A stretch of 64,000 nucleotides of DNA from DATFDN01 sp963767645 (GTDB lineage: Bacteria; Pseudomonadota; Alphaproteobacteria; Acetobacterales; Acetobacteraceae), in NCBI GenBank assembly GCA_963767645.1, contig CAVYEW010000003.1, forward strand, positions 358,033 through 422,032. Direction: 5' to 3'. The notes under the pieces are model-generated. The model did no database searches and was not told the origin of the DNA. It was given only the letters and a program-made list of their open reading frames with translations. Positions 17,077-25,854 of the stretch are shown here, piece after piece. The translations under genes and the position numbers were made by a program. How positions within the stretch are numbered: the stretch's first letter is position 1; every line of letters starts with the position of its first letter.

Positions 17077-17228
17077 GACATCCCCCGGCCCTCGATACAG
17101 CCCACATTAGAATGCCGGATTAGGGCGGTCAAGCACGAACAATGCCGGATTGAGCGCCGGGTAAACCCCTACGAGGCAAAAGGATTTATCGGACTGTGGC
17201 GGACGGTGTCGGATGTCAGTTCGGTGGA

Positions 17229-17242
17229 CCTCAGCTCCACCA
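17229..17242 (+). repeat. right attachment repeat (attR core)
   Basis: Exact copy of the last 14 bases of the tRNA-Ala gene. Bases 17219-17223 also repeat the GTTCG of the T loop. Located 150 bp upstream of the integrase start; it marks the right border of the element, after which host genes begin. Confidence 0.88.
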
Positions 17243-17368
17243 CCCGTTTCACATCAACGGCTTGGCATCCGCGCGAGGCGGAGCTCTCCGGGCGGCATCT
17301 TGGGACGCTAAGCAGTCAAGGCTCGACGTCGGACATCCCCGTACCACTCAACGTAGCGGGCGCCCAGA

Positions 17369-18187
17369 TCAGCCCGGTGGGGACTGCACTGGCTGGTCCA
17401 TGTGCAGCAGGGCATCGCGCAACGGCTGACTGGACACCGATATGAAGCCGCCGAACGGGGTGTCGAGATCGAGGATCAGGTAGAGCGAGGACGAGAGCGA
17501 CACCGCCGCCAGCAGGATCACGGCGTGGATCACGCCGTTGCGCGGCGAGGTCAGGCCGAACACCGTGAAGATGACAACCAGCCAGAACATCAGCAGCAGA
17601 AGGAACGGCCAGGAAATCGTCGGGACGGCGAACTCGATCACCGCCCAGCGTGCCTCCAGGGTTGTTTCCATCGCGGACTGGACGAGAGAGGCCATGTGTG
17701 CTTGGAGCGTGGTCTCCGTCGCCAATTGTTGAATCATGGCATCGGCCTGCATCAGCAGTTCAGTGAGTTCCCCGCCTTCGACTGAGCCGGACCTGATCGA
17801 GGTCACGCGAGAAGGATAATTCCCCTTGGGCGCGGATTCGTCGGGCCACGTCGTGGCGATGGCCGCCGCAGTGTACTCGCGCAGCAATGCGCGGATCGGC
17901 TCGGCCCGGGGGCCGTATTCGCGAAGCCGCGCATCCAACTCGACCAGCCGCGTGCCGAAGTGCCGCACAGATTCTGTATGCGCGTCGAAATTGCTCTTCA
18001 CGGATGTCACGAGCAGGCCGAGCACCAAGGCCGCGAAAGTAACCAGGATGGTGATGACCAGCCGCACAGCATCGACGGTATCGCGGCTGCGATGGTGCTC
18101 GCGCATCCAGCGTTGCAGGAACAGTCCAATGTAGCTGGCTCCGAGCAAAAGGCCCAGGAGCAGCAGAGTCTCGCCTATTGCAAGCAT
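17369..18187 (-). CDS. DUF4239 membrane protein (272 aa)
   Basis: Start ATG 18187 (MLAIGETLLLLGLLLGASYI) is preferred to the upstream in-frame ATG because it opens with the first membrane helix. Topology: helix 1 near 5-25, helix 2 near 45-65 (VRLVITILVTFAALVLGLLV), a long helical loop, then three more helices (ISWPFLLLLMFWLVVIFTVF; VIHAVILLAAVSLSSSLYLI). This is the DUF4239 bestrophin-like arrangement, full length; no transport activity has been assigned. First host gene after attR. Confidence 0.8.
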   Translation of the reverse strand: MLAIGETLLLLGLLLGASYIGLFLQRWMREHHRSRDTVDAVRLVITILVTFAALVLGLLVTSVKSNFDAHTESVRHFGTRLVELDARLREYGPRAEPIRALLREYTAAAIATTWPDESAPKGNYPSRVTSIRSGSVEGGELTELLMQADAMIQQLATETTLQAHMASLVQSAMETTLEARWAVIEFAVPTISWPFLLLLMFWLVVIFTVFGLTSPRNGVIHAVILLAAVSLSSSLYLILDLDTPFGGFISVSSQPLRDALLHMDQPVQSPPG

Positions 18188-18203
18188 TGCGCTCGGTCGT
18201 CGC

Positions 18204-18731
18204 TCAGGCGCCCGCCGCCCAGGCCGCAAGTCCGCTGCCTGCCACGACGAAGAGCGGGTTAATCCGGGTCAGGCTCAGGATCAGCGCGGCCGCGACGGTC
18301 AGCGCATACTGCACCCACGAATGGTCCGTGGCGCGGGCCACCACCACGCCGCTGGCCAGGACCAGCCCGATCGAGACGGGCGCCATGCCGCGTTCGAGCG
18401 CGGCCCGCCAGCGCATCTGGGCGGCACCGTGCCATAGCCGCGCTACCCCGTAGATCAGCAATCCGGCCGGCACGATCATCGCCGCCGTCGCCAGCAAGGC
18501 CCCCGCCAGTCCGGCCGCGTCAAAGCCAAGCAGGGACACCAACAGCGTGCTCGGTCCCGGCGCGGCCTGGGCGATGGCGAAGGAGTTGGCGAATTGCGTG
18601 GCCGTGAGCCAGCGATAGGTGTCCACCGTCTGCAACTGCAGCTGCGGCACGATGGCATTGCCGCCGCCGAACGAGAGCAGCGAGGCGCTGCCGAACACCA
18701 GGCAGAGCCGAAGCGCCAGTTCCAAGGTCAT
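18204..18731 (-). CDS. chrA: chromate transporter, second short subunit (175 aa)
   Basis: Short-chain CHR-family membrane protein that in pairs makes a chromate/sulfate efflux unit. CHR hallmarks are visible: SFGGGNAIVPQLQ (residues 20-32), TATQFANSFAIAQAAPGPST (43-62), with six hydrophobic segments. ATG 18731 overlaps the stop of its partner (ATGA). Two short homologous proteins replace the long ChrA. Confidence 0.88.
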   Translation of the reverse strand: MTLELALRLCLVFGSASLLSFGGGNAIVPQLQLQTVDTYRWLTATQFANSFAIAQAAPGPSTLLVSLLGFDAAGLAGALLATAAMIVPAGLLIYGVARLWHGAAQMRWRAALERGMAPVSIGLVLASGVVVARATDHSWVQYALTVAAALILSLTRINPLFVVAGSGLAAWAAGA

Positions 18732-19285
18732 CGCGCCCTCTCGCACCGCCAGCCCCAGCCGAAAGCGACCGGTCCGAGCACGAGGAGCGTCAGCCACAGC
18801 GGCACCCGCCCGACCCCGGCGAGCAGGAACGTTACCCCGCACAGCAAAGCCGGCATCAGCGAGACGATGGTCTTCCGCCCGGTGCGCCAAGCCATCGAGA
18901 ACGTCATCGCCACCGCCGCTGCCGTCACGCCGGACAGGATGTGACGCAATGCGGCGAGGTCGCAGAACCGCAGATAGAGCGCTCCCAGCACCAGCACGAT
19001 CGCCAGCGGCATTGCGATCAGCCCGACAGTCGCCGCCACCGCCCCGGGCAGGCCACGCAGGCGGGTGCCGACGAACACGGCGACGTTGACCTGATTGGCG
19101 CCGGGAAACACCCGGCAGATGGTCATGGCGCTGAGGAACTCCGCATCCGTCAACCAACGCCGCTGCTGCACCACCATCTCGCGCGACCAGGCCGACAGTC
19201 CGCCGCCGAAGCTGGCCAGGGCGATGCGGTTAAAGGTGAGGACGAGATCGCGGAGCAGGACCCGTTCGCTCGGAGCGTCATTCAT
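18728..19285 (-). CDS. chrA: chromate transporter, first short subunit (185 aa)
   Basis: Same family as the next gene: ASFGGGLSAWSREMVVQQRRWL (split here as ASFGGGLSAW, SREMVVQQRRWL) and AMTICRVFPGANQVNVAVFV, where the FPGANQ motif is the counterpart of APGPST. Six predicted membrane helices. It is translated first and coupled to the second subunit; together they would form an antiparallel heterodimer in the inner membrane. The locus is just outside the mobile element, so it is host sequence. Confidence 0.88.
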   Translation of the reverse strand: MNDAPSERVLLRDLVLTFNRIALASFGGGLSAWSREMVVQQRRWLTDAEFLSAMTICRVFPGANQVNVAVFVGTRLRGLPGAVAATVGLIAMPLAIVLVLGALYLRFCDLAALRHILSGVTAAAVAMTFSMAWRTGRKTIVSLMPALLCGVTFLLAGVGRVPLWLTLLVLGPVAFGWGWRCERAR

Positions 19286-19294
19286 GCGCTCCGC

Positions 19295-20315
19295 TCACTC
19301 GTGCGCCAGTTCCGGGTCGTGCTGATGGTTCTCCTGGGGCGGAGGCGCCGATTCCAGCGGGTCAGGCGGAACGTAGTGATGCGATTCCTCCCAATCGGCG
19401 CGGAAAACCTGGCGCAATCGCGACACCGCCGCCGGGCTGGCGATCACAGCCCCCAACTCGCGGCGCAGATCGAAGGCACTGCGGTCGATGTTCATCGAGC
19501 CGACGATCGCGCGCTCCCGGTCCGCCAGGATGAGCTTCGCGTGCAGCGTCAGCCCATTCTGCCTATGCACGCGAATATCGGCGCGGTGCAGGATGCGCAG
19601 TGACGAGAACGTGTCGAGCAGGTCGTAGTCGCTGATGCCGTGTCGGCCGCCGCACAGCACGCGCACATCCACGCCCCGCGCCTTGGCTTCCAGCAGTCGG
19701 TCAAGGATCACGGCGTCGACGAATTTCGGGTGCTGCACGCGCAACGTGTGCCGGGCCTGATCGATGAAACTGGCCATCACCAGCCGGGCATTGTGGTTGC
19801 TCCAAAGCAGGGGGCTATGGGCCCTCTCCGTGCCATTGGATGGCGGAAACGGGGCGCGGTCCCAATCGGCCTGGAACCCGGCCATGATCTCGCGCACCAC
19901 CACCGGGTCTTCCACCACCAGCCCGTAATCCCGCGTTTTCGAGAAATACTTGTCAGAGAAGTTGAACGTGGCGATCAGCGCGATGCGGTCATCGACTCAC
20001 CATGGATTTCTCGTGGGTCACGGCGAATCGCGGATTGCTCCAGCGTACCGCGATCCCAGCTTCGGTCAGGCCGACCAGAGTCTCGTCATTGGCACGCGTG
20101 CCGGACGACCGCGCTGGATTGAGCATGATCTGCACTCGGACACCGCGCCGATGGGCGCCGATCACGGCGGCGATCAGCGCCGGAGAGGTGAAGGCGAACA
20201 TCTTGATGACGACCGCATGGCGCGCGGCGTCGATCATGTCCACCACCGGGCCGATGCCGTCCTCGGGCTGCACCAGCACACGGGTACTGCTATGCACCAG
20301 CGGGTTGCGGTCCAT
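19295..20315 (-). CDS. phospholipase D/cardiolipin-synthase-like protein (frameshifted)
   Basis: ATG 20315 follows an AGGAGG site. First PLD half: VDMIDAARHAVVIKMFAFTS to FAVTHEKSMV (HxK motif). The second half carries LHAKLILADRERAIVGSMNI, the complete HKD motif. The frame breaks at 19997: one extra base turns MVVDDRIALIATFNFSDKYF into a stop, and removing it joins both halves into about 339 residues. Family members transfer phosphatidyl groups or hydrolyse phosphodiesters; no membrane helix is seen, so it resembles the soluble PLD-like hydrolases. Confidence 0.8.
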
Positions 20316-20452
20316 GACGATCCTCCTGGGATCATGCGACCGCGACAGTCTAGCCGGCGCGGCACGGCCGTCCAGCGTTCGTTCCGCCTTGCTGTCCGAC
20401 CCGCGAAGGCGGCTTGCCATCGACGGCAACGCCCGCCGAGACTGGAGAGGCA

Positions 20453-21784
20453 ATGACCACGTCACGTCAGTTGAGGCTGGGAGCCTTCATGCGCCCGGTC
20501 AGCATCCACACCGCCTGGTGGCGCTATCCGGGTGCATTCCCGGACGCGAACTTCAATTTCCAGCACCTCAAGCGGTTCGCCCAGACGCTGGAGCGTGGAC
20601 GGTTCGATGCGTTCTTCATGGCCGACCATCTGGCCGTGCTCAACATGCCAATGGCGGCATTGCGGCGCAGCGCCACCGTGACCTCGTTCGATCCGCTCAC
20701 CCTGCTGCCGGCGCTGGCGGTGGTGACGGAGCGCCTGGGGCTGATCGCCACCGCCTCCACGACCTATGACGAGCCGTATCATGTCGCGCGCAGGTTCGCC
20801 TCGCTCGACCATATCAGCGGCGGGCGGGCCGGGTGGAACATCGTCACCACCTCCAACCCCGACGCGGCGCGCAATTTCGGGCGCGAGGAGCATCTTGAGC
20901 ACGATGCGCGCTATCGCCGCGCACGCGAGTTCTACGACGCCGTCACCGGCCTATGGGATAGCTGGGCGGACGACGCCTTCATCCGCGACGTGGAGAGCGG
21001 CATCTATTTCGATCCCGAGCGGATGCACGTCCTGGACTACCAGGGCGAGTTCCTGTCCGTCCGCGGCCCGCTGAACGTTGCCCGTCCGGTTCAGGGCTGG
21101 CCGGTCATCGTGCAGGCCGGCGCATCCGAAGCCGGACGACAGCTTGCCGCCGAGACGGCGGAGGTGATCTTCGGCAGCTCCAGGACATTGGAGGACGGGC
21201 GCAGCTTCTATGCCGACGTGAAGGGCCGGATGGAGCGGCTGGGGAGGCGGCGCGATCACCTGAAGATCCTGCCCGGCGCGCTGGTCATTGTCGGAGAGAC
21301 GCTGGCCGAGGCCGAGCGGAAAAAGGCGAGGCTTGACGGCCTGGTGCATCCGGACAGCTCCATCCCGAACCTGTCGATGCGCCTGGGCACGGATGCATCC
21401 GGCTTCGAACTCGACGCGCCCCTTCCCGAAATTCCCGAGACCAACGCGAGCAGAAGCGGACGGCAGAGCCTGGTGGAACTCGCCAGGCGGGAGAAGCTGA
21501 CGGTCCGGCAGCTCGCGCAGCTGGTCGGCGGCTATGGCGGCCTGCAGATGATCGGCACGCCGGCCATGATTGCCGACCAGATGGAGGAGTGGCTCACCAC
21601 CGAAGCCTGCGACGGGTTCAACGTGATGTTTCCGTACGTGCCGGGTGGGCTCGACGATTTCGTCGATCACGTCGTGCCGGAACTGCAGCGGCGCGGAATT
21701 TTCAGGCGCGACTACGAAGGACGGACGCTGCGCGAGAATCTGGGCCTGCCGCGCCCCGAGAACCGGTTCTTCCCAAGGCGATAG
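20453..21784 (+). CDS. LLM-class flavin-dependent monooxygenase, NtaA/DszA type (443 aa)
   Basis: ATG 20453 with GGAGAGG ribosome site. Luciferase-like fold of the nitrilotriacetate/dibenzothiophene-sulfone monooxygenase branch: the start RQLRLGAFMRPVSIHTAWWR, then FDAFFMADHLAV, ASTTYDEPYHVARRFASLDH, SGGRAGWNIVTTSNPDAARNFG, and the ending GLPRPENRFF. Full length. Uses reduced FMN and oxygen; the substrate cannot be told. No reductase or substrate-binding gene beside it. Stands alone between divergent neighbours. Confidence 0.88.
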   Translation: MTTSRQLRLGAFMRPVSIHTAWWRYPGAFPDANFNFQHLKRFAQTLERGRFDAFFMADHLAVLNMPMAALRRSATVTSFDPLTLLPALAVVTERLGLIATASTTYDEPYHVARRFASLDHISGGRAGWNIVTTSNPDAARNFGREEHLEHDARYRRAREFYDAVTGLWDSWADDAFIRDVESGIYFDPERMHVLDYQGEFLSVRGPLNVARPVQGWPVIVQAGASEAGRQLAAETAEVIFGSSRTLEDGRSFYADVKGRMERLGRRRDHLKILPGALVIVGETLAEAERKKARLDGLVHPDSSIPNLSMRLGTDASGFELDAPLPEIPETNASRSGRQSLVELARREKLTVRQLAQLVGGYGGLQMIGTPAMIADQMEEWLTTEACDGFNVMFPYVPGGLDDFVDHVVPELQRRGIFRRDYEGRTLRENLGLPRPENRFFPRR

Positions 21785-21796
21785 CCGCCCTCCTGA

Positions 21797-22360
21797 TCAG
21801 AACAGACCTTCCAGCAATCCCTTCGGCTTGTTCTGGATAATCGGGGTTGGCCCTGTGGCCGGGCTCTGGCCGAGCGCGGCGTCGCGGCGCAGGCGCTCGG
21901 CCTCCTGGCGCGCGTCCACCACCTCGCCGGGCTGGCGCGGGGCCCGCCAGAACATCAGCCGGTCGATGAAGCCCGGGCTAGGCTGGTCCGCGGCCGCCTG
22001 CTGATCCACCTCGCTCCGTATATTGGCGGGCGCGGGCGAGCCGGCCTGGGCGATCAATGCCTGCTGGCCGGGTGTGACGCCGGCCTGCGGGGCAGCGAGC
22101 GCGATCTGCGGGTCCAGCGCCTCCGCCGCTGCCAGTCGCTCGGAGCGGGTCTGCGGACGTGGCGCGCCGGGGCGAGGCGGGCGCAGGGCGAAGTCGGGCG
22201 GCATCGACAACGGCTGCTGCGTCGTGACGGTGAACTCGTCCGGCGCGTTGCGGACGAAGCCGAAGTCGCGGGCAAGATCGCCACCGGACCCGCAGGCGGA
22301 GAGGAAGCAGGCTGCGCCGAGCGCCAGGGCCGGGACGACATGGGAGCGGTTGGCACGCAT
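21797..22360 (-). CDS. DUF3035 lipoprotein (187 aa)
   Basis: Signal peptide with lipobox LSAC (C23), so it is lipid-anchored after LspA cleavage. The region ARDFGFVRNAPDEFTVTTQQ followed by PLSMPPDFALRPPRPGAPRP is the conserved core of the alphaproteobacterial DUF3035 family. Located 9 bp downstream of lspA, an adjacency common in alphaproteobacteria. Function not established. Confidence 0.88.
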   Translation of the reverse strand: MRANRSHVVPALALGAACFLSACGSGGDLARDFGFVRNAPDEFTVTTQQPLSMPPDFALRPPRPGAPRPQTRSERLAAAEALDPQIALAAPQAGVTPGQQALIAQAGSPAPANIRSEVDQQAAADQPSPGFIDRLMFWRAPRQPGEVVDARQEAERLRRDAALGQSPATGPTPIIQNKPKGLLEGLF

Positions 22361-22369
22361 AAACCGCCT

Positions 22370-22921
22370 CTAGCCGCCTCGCGGCGGTTTGGGCAAGCCG
22401 CAGGCCCGGTCGGAGGCGCCCAGTCCGGACGTTGGGCGGGTCCACTGGCTGTCCAGGACCAGCGCGATCACCCCACAGACGATCGCCGCGTCGGCGACAT
22501 TGAAAATGTAGTTCCAAGCCCAGCCGCCGATATGGGCATAGATGAAATCAACCACCGCGCCATGGCGCAGCCGATCCATCACGTTGCCGATGGCGCCCCC
22601 GGCAACGGCGCCGATCGCCACCGCGGTGAATGCCGAGGTGGTACGGCGCAGCCACAGGCCGAGCGCGGCAACGATCACCAGCGCGACCATCGCGATCGCC
22701 GGCCCCGACCAGGCACCGAGCCCGTTGAGAATCCCGAACGTCACCCCGCGGTTCCAGACCATGGTCAGGTCGAGCACCGGAAGTACCCGGACCCGGCCGC
22801 GCAGCGGCAGGTCGATGCCGTTGAGCACGTACCATTTGCTGACCTGATCGGCGGCGAGGATCAGCGCAGCGGTGAGCAGGCCGAGCCAGGTGCGCGATTT
22901 CCCCGGAGCTTTCAACGTCAT
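22370..22921 (-). CDS. lspA: lipoprotein signal peptidase (183 aa)
   Basis: Inner-membrane aspartyl protease that cuts prolipoproteins before the lipidated cysteine. Four hydrophobic segments; motifs AADQVSKWYV (24-32), VWNRGVTFGIL (55-65), GNVMDRL with catalytic D116 and NVADAAI with catalytic D144. Start ATG 22921 is chosen over a longer open frame that runs through the palindromic repeat. Follows ileS, the usual ileS-lspA pairing. Confidence 0.95.
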   Translation of the reverse strand: MTLKAPGKSRTWLGLLTAALILAADQVSKWYVLNGIDLPLRGRVRVLPVLDLTMVWNRGVTFGILNGLGAWSGPAIAMVALVIVAALGLWLRRTTSAFTAVAIGAVAGGAIGNVMDRLRHGAVVDFIYAHIGGWAWNYIFNVADAAIVCGVIALVLDSQWTRPTSGLGASDRACGLPKPPRGG

Positions 22922-22939
22922 GCCCGGGATCGGCCCGGG

Positions 22940-22995
22940 CACCCACGTCTTTGCTGCCGACCCTGAAGACGTGGGTGGCCGGACCAAGTCCGGCC
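22940..22995. repeat. palindromic intergenic repeat between ileS and lspA
   Basis: Two hairpins in series: 22940-22951 pairs with 22966-22977 (12 bp), and GGCCGGAC/GTCCGGCC (22977-22984 with 22988-22995, loop CAA). This CACGTCTT...GGCCGG...GGCCATGACGG arrangement is a familiar REP-like intergenic element in alphaproteobacteria. Transcribed with ileS-lspA, it may slow or stabilise the message end. Confidence 0.7.
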
Positions 22996-23018
22996 ATGAC
23001 GGTGTAGGTGAGCGCGTG

Positions 23019-25821
23019 TCAATCCGCCGCATCCTTGCAGACCAGCCCGGAGTCCACCGCGTCTGCGCAACGCTGGCACAGCGCGGGATGCGCGGCGCTT
23101 TCACCTACCTCCGGCAGCACACGCCAGCAGCGGGCGCATTTGGTGCCGGGCGCCTTGCCGATCGCGGCAAGCGTCTCCGCCTCGGCCGACATGAGGCGGA
23201 GCTGCGAGACGATGGCGATCTCGGCCCACCCTGCCTCGTCCAGCAGCGCGCGGTCCGGTTCGGTCAGGCCCAGCGACACCGCAGCCTCCAGCGAGGAATG
23301 GATCGTTCCCGTCCGCCGCGCCTCCTCGATCGGCACCGTCACGAGCCGCCGCACCTCGCGCACGCGGGCCCACTTGGCGCCGAGCGCGGCATCCCGCCAG
23401 GCCGCGGGTGGCCGGGGGAAAAGCTGCAGATGCACGCTGTCCTGCTCGCCGAATCGGGCCGTCCAGGCCTCCTCGGCGGTGAAGCAGAGTACCGGGGCGA
23501 GCCAGGTCGTGAGATACCGGTGCAGGTGGTCGAGCACGGTGCGCGCGGCACGACGGCGCGTGCTATCCGGACGGTCGCAGTAGAGCACGTCCTTGCGGAT
23601 ATCGAAGTAGAACGCGGAAAGATCGGCGGCGCAGAAGGCGTGCAGTTCCGGATACACCCCGGTCCAGGCATAGGTCTCGACGGCGGCGCGGATGCGGTCG
23701 TCGAGCTCGGTCAGCCGGTGCAGCACCCAGCGCTCCAGCTCCGGCATCTCGGCCTCGGGCACCCGCTCGGCCTCGGTGAAGCCGTGCAGGCTGCCGAGCA
23801 GCCAACGCAGCGTGTTGCGCAACCGCCGGTACAGCTCGCTCTGCTGCTTCAGGATCTCCGGGCCGATGCGCAGATCCTCGGTGGTGTCGGACATCATCAC
23901 CCAGAGCCGCAGGATGTCTGCGCCGAACTTGTCCTGTATCTCCTGCGGCGCGGTGAAGTTGCCGAGCGACTTCGACATCTTGCGGCCCTGCTCGTCATTG
24001 ACGAAGCCATGCGTCAGCACCGCCTTGAACGGCGCGCGCCCGCGCGTGCCCACCGCTTCGAGCAGTGACGATTGAAACCACCCGCGATGCTGGTCCGAGC
24101 CTTCCAGGTACAGATCGGCCGGCCAGGGCAGCCCTCGTCCTTCCAGCACGAAGGCATGGGTCGAGCCCGAACTCGAACCATACATCCACGATGTCCTTGA
24201 CCTGCTCGTATTCGTCGGGATTGCGGCCAGGACCGAGAAAGCGCGCCGGCGGCGAGGCGTACCAGGCATCCGCGCCCTCGGCGGCGAAGGCCGCCACGAT
24301 ACGCTCGACCACGGCGGGATCGCGCAGCGGCTCGCCGGTGCGCTTGTCCACGAACACGGCGATCGGCACGCCCCAGGCGCGCTGGCGGCTGATGCACCAG
24401 TCAGGGCGGCCGGCGACCATGCTGCCGAGACGGTTGCGCCCCGACTCGGGGACGAAATGCGTCGCGGCGATCGCCTCCAGCGCCATGGCCCGGATGTGCT
24501 CGGGGCCGTCCATGCGGATGAACCATTGCGGCGTCGCGCGGAAGATCAGCGGCGCCTTCGATCGCCAGGAATGCGGGTAGGAATGGACCAGAATTCCCCG
24601 CCCGAGCAGATTGCCCAACTCTTGCAGCGCCGCGCAGATCGGATCGGCGGCCTTGTACACATGCACCCCAGCGAACAGGGGCACCCAGGCGTTGAACGTG
24701 CCGTCGTCGCCCACCGTCTCCGGCACCGGCAGTCCGTTGGCTTGGCCGAGGTCGAAATCCTCCTCGCCATGTCCCGGCGCGATGTGGACGAACCCCGTGC
24801 CGGTCTCCGTGCTCACGAAACCGGCGAACAGCACGGGGACATCGTGGTCGTAGCCGCGGCCGCGCAGCGGGTGTGCGCAGACGGTGCCGGCAAGCTCCGA
24901 TCCCTTCAGCACGCGGCGGATATGGTGCGTGGCGATTCCCGTATCGGCGCAGAACTGCGCCAACCCGGCGAGCGCGACGAGCAGCGTGTCCCCGGCGCGC
25001 ATCGTCGTGGCGTCGGTAACGGAATCCACATGCACCAGCGCATAGTCGAACTCCGGCCCGGCGGCGATGGCGCGGTTGCCCGGCATGGTCCAGGGAGTCG
25101 TGGTCCAGATCGCCACCGCGGCGCCGCGCAGGTCATCAGCCGGCGCGCGCAGGATGGGGAAGCGCACCCAGATCTGCGCCGATTTGTGGTCGTGGTACTC
25201 GATCTCGGCCTCGGCCAGCGCCGTCTTCTCGACCGGCGACCACATCACCGGGCGCAGGCCGCGGTACAGCGCGCCGTTCAGCAGAAAGCGGCCGATCTCG
25301 CCGGCGATCGCCGCCTCGGATTCGCGGTCCATGGTGGCGTAGCGATGCGTCCAGTCGCCCTGGACGCCAAGACGTCGGAACTCCTGCTTCTGCACCTCCA
25401 TCCAGTGCGCGGCGTAGTCGCGGCACTCGGCGCGGAACTGCAGGATCGGCACGGCATCCTTGTCGCGGCCCTCGGCGCGGTACTTCTCTTCGATCCGCCA
25501 TTCGATGGGCAGGCCGTGGCAGTCCCAGCCGGGGATGTAGTCGGCGTCGAACCCCGCCATCTGCCGGGTGCGGTTCACCACGTCCTTGAGGATCTTGTTG
25601 AGCGCGGTGCCGAGATGGATGTTGCCGTTGGCATAGGGCGGCCCGTCATGCAGGATGAACCGCTCCCGCCCAGCCGAGCCGGCGCGCAGCCTGGCCCACA
25701 GCCCCATGGCCTCCCAGCGGGCAAGAATGGCCGGCTCCTTCTTCGGCAGGTCGCCGCGCATGGGAAACCCGGTCTGCGGCAGGAAGACCGTGTCGCGGTA
25801 GTCGCGTTCGACGTCGTTCAT
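23019..25821 (-). CDS. ileS: isoleucyl-tRNA synthetase (frameshifted)
   Basis: Charges tRNA-Ile. ATG 25821 (MNDVERDYRDTVFLPQTGFP). Class I signature NGNIHLGTALNK, an editing domain, WCISRQRAWGVPIAVF, then KMSKSLGNF, anticodon domain and a C-terminal zinc ribbon with CARC and CQRC. The frame breaks at 24166-24168: one extra C (plus strand) after FEFG; removing it gives FEFGSTHAFVLEGR and a normal protein of about 933 residues. An essential single-copy gene, so the break is most likely a sequence error. Confidence 0.93.
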
Positions 25822-25854
25822 TCGAGGGGACCCGGGCGGCAACAAGCCGGGTGC

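Larger units (their letters stand above)
185..17242. mobile_element. integrated phage-satellite-like element (about 17 kb) in tRNA-Ala
   Basis: Bounded by the 14-bp att repeats, with a tyrosine integrase (15856-17076) just inside the right end. Contents in transcription order on the minus strand: integrase, four unknown proteins, AlpA-like regulator, small protein, Spo11/TopoVI-A-like TOPRIM protein, DUF2786-like protein, primase-polymerase with RepA-type ATPase, a repeat-bearing gap, small-terminase-like protein, two tiny proteins, large terminase, two unknown proteins and a giant fibre-like protein; a few plus-strand cargo genes lie at the left end. Portal, protease, capsid and tail-assembly genes are absent. 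This fits a satellite packaged by a helper phage, or a prophage that lost its structural module; the sequence alone does not decide between them. Confidence 0.85.

Noticed and set aside
17077..17228. Extra gene between integrase and attR
   Set aside because: The interval is 150 bp with no ribosome site or open frame of note; it probably holds the integrase promoter and arm-binding sites.
23019..25821. Split ileS as a genuine two-gene isoleucyl-tRNA synthetase
   Set aside because: The two halves overlap out of frame at a C run; one base removal restores the family sequence exactly, so a sequence error is simpler.
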